The position numbers and the translations under genes are program-made. From NCBI GenBank assembly GCA_018899075.1, contig JAHIIS010000097.1, positions 1 through 8,633 of the forward strand: a stretch of DNA of 8,633 bases, read 5' to 3'. Of this stretch, positions 5,115-8,633 are shown piece by piece (position 1 is the stretch's first letter; each line of letters starts with the position of its first letter). This DNA is from Candidatus Omnitrophota bacterium (GTDB taxonomy: Bacteria > Omnitrophota > Gorgyraeia > JAFGHF01). The notes beneath the pieces are model-generated. The model was not told the origin of the DNA. It made no database searches and saw only the letters and a list, made by a program, of their open reading frames with translations.

Positions 5115-7469
5115 TTATTTCCAGAGTTGCTGATAAGTATAATAGCTCTTGCGCAAGGTGCGCAAGAACGGGCTTTTAGTGCCGTCGCCCTGACCACATA
5201 TCCCCAACCACTCTTCATGCATAACTCCGTCGGGAAAGGGGCCGTAGAACTGCCCTTTCCAGTCGTGGCGCGCCGGCTCATAGGCCTTCCACCACTCATC
5301 CAGCCATTCAAAGATTATTCCCCCTAAAGCGCATCCCGCGCCGTATCCGGCCATATTATATTCAATGTCCTCCCAATTGCCGCGATGATATTCGGCCTGG
5401 GCCCCCTCAATACACGGCCGGCACTTCTGGCCTTCGATATATGCGCCGCAGCCGTATTCGGTAATCAGCGCAGGCCGCCCCGCCTCCTCTTTTACATCCT
5501 GCCAGAAATTACCGAAGCCCTCTTTCCCACGATAGGCATTGGCGCCGAAGATATCCACTTCGGGCGCCTCTTCGGCAAAGATATCCAAAAAGAGCGCATC
5601 GCCGTTGCACAGGGCAACGGGGCGCGAAGGGTCAATCTTATGCACAAGCCTCGCCGCCTCGTTTACAAACCGGTAAAAGGCGCGGGGATTAATCTTGGCG
5701 TTATTGGCCACGCCGTAATTGTTTTCGTTTCCCAACAACCAGAACAAGACCCAGGGCTCATCTTTAAATTCGGCAACCATCTTTCTTACGCTGTCCAGCA
5801 TATTCTTCTGATGTCCGGGATTTGCATAGTCGGTGCCTTCATACCAGGTTGCTCCGCTGCCGATAGTATAGGCGCCGAGAAAATCGCCCATAATGGCCAT
5901 AATCCCGTAGTTCTCGTATAAGTCGGCGAGTAATTCTTTATTTACTTTCTGGGGATGGTGGTAAAGGCGGATACAGTTTACCCCCATCTCTTTCATCAAT
6001 TGAAAGTCTCCTGCATTAGGCTCATTTTCATCCTGAATATTGTTGTGATTCTTGTCCACCCAGGCCTCATACGGCCCGTCGATTTTTCCGTTTTGATTGA
6101 AATCCTCCTCCATCCAGTTGCCCAGCGTCCCCTCATCCGGGCTCTGCCCCACCTTCGTCGGCGAATAGGTCACCGCGCGCACCGCAAAAGGCTCGCCCTT
6201 AACCAATAATTGCCAGTGCCCGTTCTTATACTGAACCAGCTGAACACCTTTACCGCCTCTTCGCTGAATAATCTTTAACTTACTTAAATCCTGTCTCTGG
6301 GGGATAAGTTCTTCCGGTGAGCACTTAACCAGCCGCCCGGGATTGCAAATGGCTACATCGTTGCGCACGTCGTTGTCAAAAGAATTCTCAATCTTAATCT
6401 TTGCCCCTTCCAGCTTGAGCCCCAGTTCAGGATGGCGCCTCAAAATATAATTGATTTTGTTTATCGCTACCGGCCCGATATACCAGGGCGTATGCCAATA
6501 GGTCCAGCCGATGGCGCCGGGGAAATGCACCACAATGGCGTAATAGGCCTTGACCGCCTGCTTTATCAGTCCGGCGCGCTCAAGAGTAAAAGCGATATAG
6601 AATTGCTTCACGCCCTGAGGCTCGGGGGCCATATTCCATTTATAGAAATTGGCCTGCATATCGTTGGTGTAAAGAAAATCCCAATGATTGCCCTTGAGCC
6701 TGTCAGTCCCTTTTAGCGCAAGATAGCCCGGGTCCCTGCGCACAGATGTAGTATTCGGATACACCCCAACGCCCGCGGCCTGGGCCAGCCCCACCTGGTC
6801 GGTGATAATATAGCGGTAATCCTTGGTACCCGCATTTTCAAACCTCCCGTATTTAGCATAATCGACTATAACCTCAAGGCCCGGCTCAAAAAGCGCCAGC
6901 TTAGACAGCGGGCGACTGGGTTCTATTTCCTCCAGGACCTGGCCTTCCTCTCTAACCTGCTTATCGATCTTCGTAATAGTCTCCTCGCTCTTTTCCGCTA
7001 CTTTCCAGAACCATCCCCGCGGGTCCCAATATTGGGCAAAACTGAAGTTTTCCACAACTATCCGGAATATCTCGCGCGCCTCCTGCCATTTATTCTGGCG
7101 CATCAGGGCCTCTCCCCGAATGAAATAACAGGTAGCCACATTGTTTAAGGCATTAAAGACGGACTGTTTCTCCCGGGGAGGAAAAGCGCGCAATGAACTC
7201 TGTTGCCGGCGGGCTGCATCCCGATAAAGGTCAATGCACTTTTGCGTATAGGCCCATACAGCATCATAATCTTTTTTTCCCAGCGCCTCCCAGGCCTTGA
7301 TGGTCAAATAGGTGGAGGACTCATCGCCGAAATCGTATTGCCGTTTTAACTCCAGAGACTCCAATTTAAATCTTTCCTCTTCTTCCTGCGCCTGTTGCTG
7401 CCCGCAGGCGAGGCCGCCTTGAAAGATAAGCAGTAAACAAAATATCAGCTTCAGATAATTCTTTTTCAC
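5115..7469 (-). CDS. Exported TPR-like/GH-A clan glycoside hydrolase fusion (probable lipoprotein)
   Basis: I start at GTG 7469, which gives MKKNYLKLIF and 784 residues: AAGG at 7475-7478 lies 5 bases upstream and the signal peptide becomes typical. A TTG at 7487 in the same frame has no Shine-Dalgarno. The export signal ends at Cys22 in an imperfect lipobox (GLAC), so a lipoprotein is likely but not certain. Residues about 55-180 are helical and TPR-like (KKDYDAVWAYTQKCIDLY, NKWQEAREIFRIVVENF); another TPR-like helix pair lies near 292-320. Residues about 404-784 form a GH-A clan TIM barrel: acid/base Glu582 in LLGNENN, nucleophile Glu671 in ITEYGC, and FEWLDEWWK at 720-728. The motifs resemble both GH2 and GH72, and I cannot choose the family. 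An Asp/Asn-rich EF-hand-like insert (456-483) and a CxxC (683/686) are absent from the paralog at 3602-2376. It probably acts on a glycan in the periplasm; the substrate is unknown. Confidence 0.88.
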   Translation of the reverse strand: MKKNYLKLIFCLLLIFQGGLACGQQQAQEEEERFKLESLELKRQYDFGDESSTYLTIKAWEALGKKDYDAVWAYTQKCIDLYRDAARRQQSSLRAFPPREKQSVFNALNNVATCYFIRGEALMRQNKWQEAREIFRIVVENFSFAQYWDPRGWFWKVAEKSEETITKIDKQVREEGQVLEEIEPSRPLSKLALFEPGLEVIVDYAKYGRFENAGTKDYRYIITDQVGLAQAAGVGVYPNTTSVRRDPGYLALKGTDRLKGNHWDFLYTNDMQANFYKWNMAPEPQGVKQFYIAFTLERAGLIKQAVKAYYAIVVHFPGAIGWTYWHTPWYIGPVAINKINYILRRHPELGLKLEGAKIKIENSFDNDVRNDVAICNPGRLVKCSPEELIPQRQDLSKLKIIQRRGGKGVQLVQYKNGHWQLLVKGEPFAVRAVTYSPTKVGQSPDEGTLGNWMEEDFNQNGKIDGPYEAWVDKNHNNIQDENEPNAGDFQLMKEMGVNCIRLYHHPQKVNKELLADLYENYGIMAIMGDFLGAYTIGSGATWYEGTDYANPGHQKNMLDSVRKMVAEFKDEPWVLFWLLGNENNYGVANNAKINPRAFYRFVNEAARLVHKIDPSRPVALCNGDALFLDIFAEEAPEVDIFGANAYRGKEGFGNFWQDVKEEAGRPALITEYGCGAYIEGQKCRPCIEGAQAEYHRGNWEDIEYNMAGYGAGCALGGIIFEWLDEWWKAYEPARHDWKGQFYGPFPDGVMHEEWLGICGQGDGTKSPFLRTLRKSYYTYQQLWK

Positions 7470-7476
7470 AAACACC

Positions 7477-8331
7477 TTATCCCACAACCGCGCCGGCGCT
7501 AAGGCCTTTGACGATGTGCTTCTGCATAAATATATAAATCAACAAGATTGGGATTACCGTGATGGTTACTCCGGCCATCAAAAGATGGTATTGCGTAACA
7601 AACTCGCCGTGAAAGGTGGCCAGGCCTACCTGCAAAGGCATAAATCTGGCATCATCAAAAAGGATAAGAGCGAGGATATATTCGTTCCAGACATTCAGCG
7701 AGTTGAAAATTATAATTACCGCCAGCGCCGGCCTGGCTAAAGGAAGCGCTACGTTCCACCAGATGCCCAGCTTGCTGCATCCGTCGATGCGCGCGGCGTC
7801 TTCCAGGTCCTTGGGCATTTTGTCAAAGAAGGTCTTTAAAAGGAAAATACTTAAAGACAGGCCCACGTTAATCAAACAAAGTACGTATCCGTGCGGGGTA
7901 TTTCTCAGGTGCAGTTTTTCCATCAACACATACAAAGGGACAAAACTCCCCGGCAGGGGAATCATCATCGCCGCTAAAAACATATAGAAGAAAAAGTTTC
8001 TCCCGGGAAATTGCAGGCGCGAGAAGGCATAGGCCGCTAAAGAGGAAACCAGGACTATCCCCACCACCACACTGACCGTATAAATCACGCTGTTTAAAAA
8101 ATAGACCCCGAAATTGCCTTCGGTCCAGGCCCGATAATAGTTTTCCCAGTGCAACACCCTGGGGATAAGCGACATATCGGAAAAGACCGTAGCCTGGGTC
8201 TTTAAACTCGAACCGAACATCCAGAGAAGCGGAAACAGGCAACTCAGTGTTACCAGCAGCAAAAACAGATTAATCAAACTACCGCTGGCAAATCTTCTGA
8301 TTTTGTAATTTATATTATTGTTATTATTCAT
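7477..8331 (-). CDS. ABC sugar transporter permease, MalG/UgpE type
   Basis: A complete 284-residue inner-membrane permease, the usual length for the second subunit of CUT1 sugar importers. About six hydrophobic helices are visible, the first at residues 17-40 followed by the typical periplasmic segment (SSLKT...). The EAA loop is intact at residues 177-199 (EDAARIDG, then WWNVALPLARPAL), with the conserved Gly at 184. The segments NVWNEYILALIL and the tail GLSAGAVVG are also family hallmarks. The start is odd: ATG is followed by five Asn codons, giving MNNNNNINYK. An AAGGA Shine-Dalgarno at 8335-8339 sits only 3 bases from the ATG and overlaps the TGA of the upstream permease, suggesting translational coupling. 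No ATPase gene is visible, so the ATPase is encoded elsewhere or shared (inference). Confidence 0.95.
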   Translation of the reverse strand: MNNNNNINYKIRRFASGSLINLFLLLVTLSCLFPLLWMFGSSLKTQATVFSDMSLIPRVLHWENYYRAWTEGNFGVYFLNSVIYTVSVVVGIVLVSSLAAYAFSRLQFPGRNFFFYMFLAAMMIPLPGSFVPLYVLMEKLHLRNTPHGYVLCLINVGLSLSIFLLKTFFDKMPKDLEDAARIDGCSKLGIWWNVALPLARPALAVIIIFNSLNVWNEYILALILFDDARFMPLQVGLATFHGEFVTQYHLLMAGVTITVIPILLIYIFMQKHIVKGLSAGAVVG

Positions 8332-8338
8332 ACATCCT

Positions 8339-8633
8339 TCAAGCCTGCTTCATCCTTTTAGATATGCGAATCTGCATAAAGGAAACGACCAAAAGAACCA
8401 AACCAAAAATAATCCCCTGGGCGCAGGCATAACCAAAGCGAAGAGAAGCGCGCATAGAGCTCAAAATCCTGGTCACCGGCACAGAGGTGCCCAGAGCCGG
8501 GCTTCCTCCGGTCATTGTCAAGACCAGGACAAAGGCCTGCATCGAGCCGAGGATCGTGAGAATGGAAACAAGCACAAAAACGGGAATCATTAAAGGCGTA
8601 GTAACGTGCCAGAACCTTTGCCAGGAAGTGGCG
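8339..8633 (-). CDS. ABC sugar transporter permease, MalF/UgpA type (partial, 3' end)
   Basis: The frame is open through the right edge and gives the last 97 residues before a TGA stop. The visible part begins inside the cytoplasmic EAA loop that contacts the ATPase: TSWQRFWHVTTPLM matches the second half of the family motif (DGA..WQ.F..VTLPL). A membrane helix follows (about residues 15-40 of the visible part), then the loop with TGGSPALGT, which corresponds to the usual TGGGP element, then a final helix and a basic tail (RISKRMKQA). This is the standard C-terminal layout of the first permease of CUT1-type carbohydrate importers. An ATG at 8590 lies inside the domain and is not the start. 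The stop is 7 bases before the next permease, so the two very probably form the heterodimeric inner-membrane channel. The substrate cannot be read from the sequence. Confidence 0.9.
   Translation of the reverse strand, partial: ATSWQRFWHVTTPLMIPVFVLVSILTILGSMQAFVLVLTMTGGSPALGTSVPVTRILSSMRASLRFGYACAQGIIFGLVLLVVSFMQIRISKRMKQA

Noticed and set aside
5385..5921. Plus-strand open frame of 178 codons opposite the fusion enzyme
   Set aside because: Antisense shadow of the conserved catalytic domain, with no independent coding evidence.
7470..7487. TTG start at 7487 overlapping the permease stop
   Set aside because: There is no Shine-Dalgarno before it, and it adds a poor leader to the signal peptide. 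GTG 7469 has AAGG at 5 bases and starts with a typical MKKN signal.
1..8633. CRISPR array, tRNA, rRNA or transposase gene
   Set aside because: No regularly spaced direct repeats, no tRNA-like or rRNA-like segment and no transposase-like open frame were seen.

Overview
All the genes I can support lie on the minus strand and read as one tightly packed gene train, right to left. The proteins include an inner-membrane ABC sugar permease pair, exported and anchored glycan-active proteins, and a very large protein with a signal peptide and outer-membrane-barrel-like sequence. This points to a Gram-negative (diderm) bacterium of moderate GC content. The style (TPR-headed envelope proteins, CBM-like repeats, GH-A enzymes, Glu-rich linkers, scattered palindromic repeats) suggests an uncultured lineage such as Omnitrophota or a relative; that assignment is a low-confidence inference.

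Layout in the direction of transcription: (1) 8633-8339, 3' end of a MalF/UgpA-type permease; (2) 8331-7477, a complete MalG/UgpE-type permease; (3) 7469-5115, an exported probable lipoprotein fusing a TPR-like helical N-terminal half to a GH-A clan (GH2/GH72-like) catalytic domain; (4) a 206-base gap with two hairpins; (5) 4908-3613, an N-terminally anchored protein with two tandem CBM-like beta-sandwich domains; (6) 3602-2376, a membrane-anchored GH-A enzyme paralogous to the catalytic half of gene 3; (7) 2366 to the left edge, a signal peptide, one TPR, an acidic linker carrying an in-frame palindromic repeat, and a long beta-rich probable outer-membrane barrel. Gaps are 7, 7, 206, 10 and 9 bases, so apart from the 206-base gap the genes are probably co-transcribed and partly translationally coupled.

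Working model (inference): the barrel may pass or hold a glycan at the outer membrane, the tandem CBM protein and the two anchored GH-A enzymes bind and cut or remodel it in the periplasm, and the ABC permeases import the products. No binding protein or ATPase is visible; they may lie upstream or elsewhere. The polysaccharide cannot be named from sequence, and envelope-glycan remodelling rather than nutrition remains possible.

The most notable observations are the palindromic repeat cluster translated in frame inside the outer-membrane protein gene, the paralogous GH-A pair in which only one member has a TPR head, an EF-hand-like Asp/Asn-rich insert and a CxxC, and the two hairpins in the only sizeable intergenic gap.
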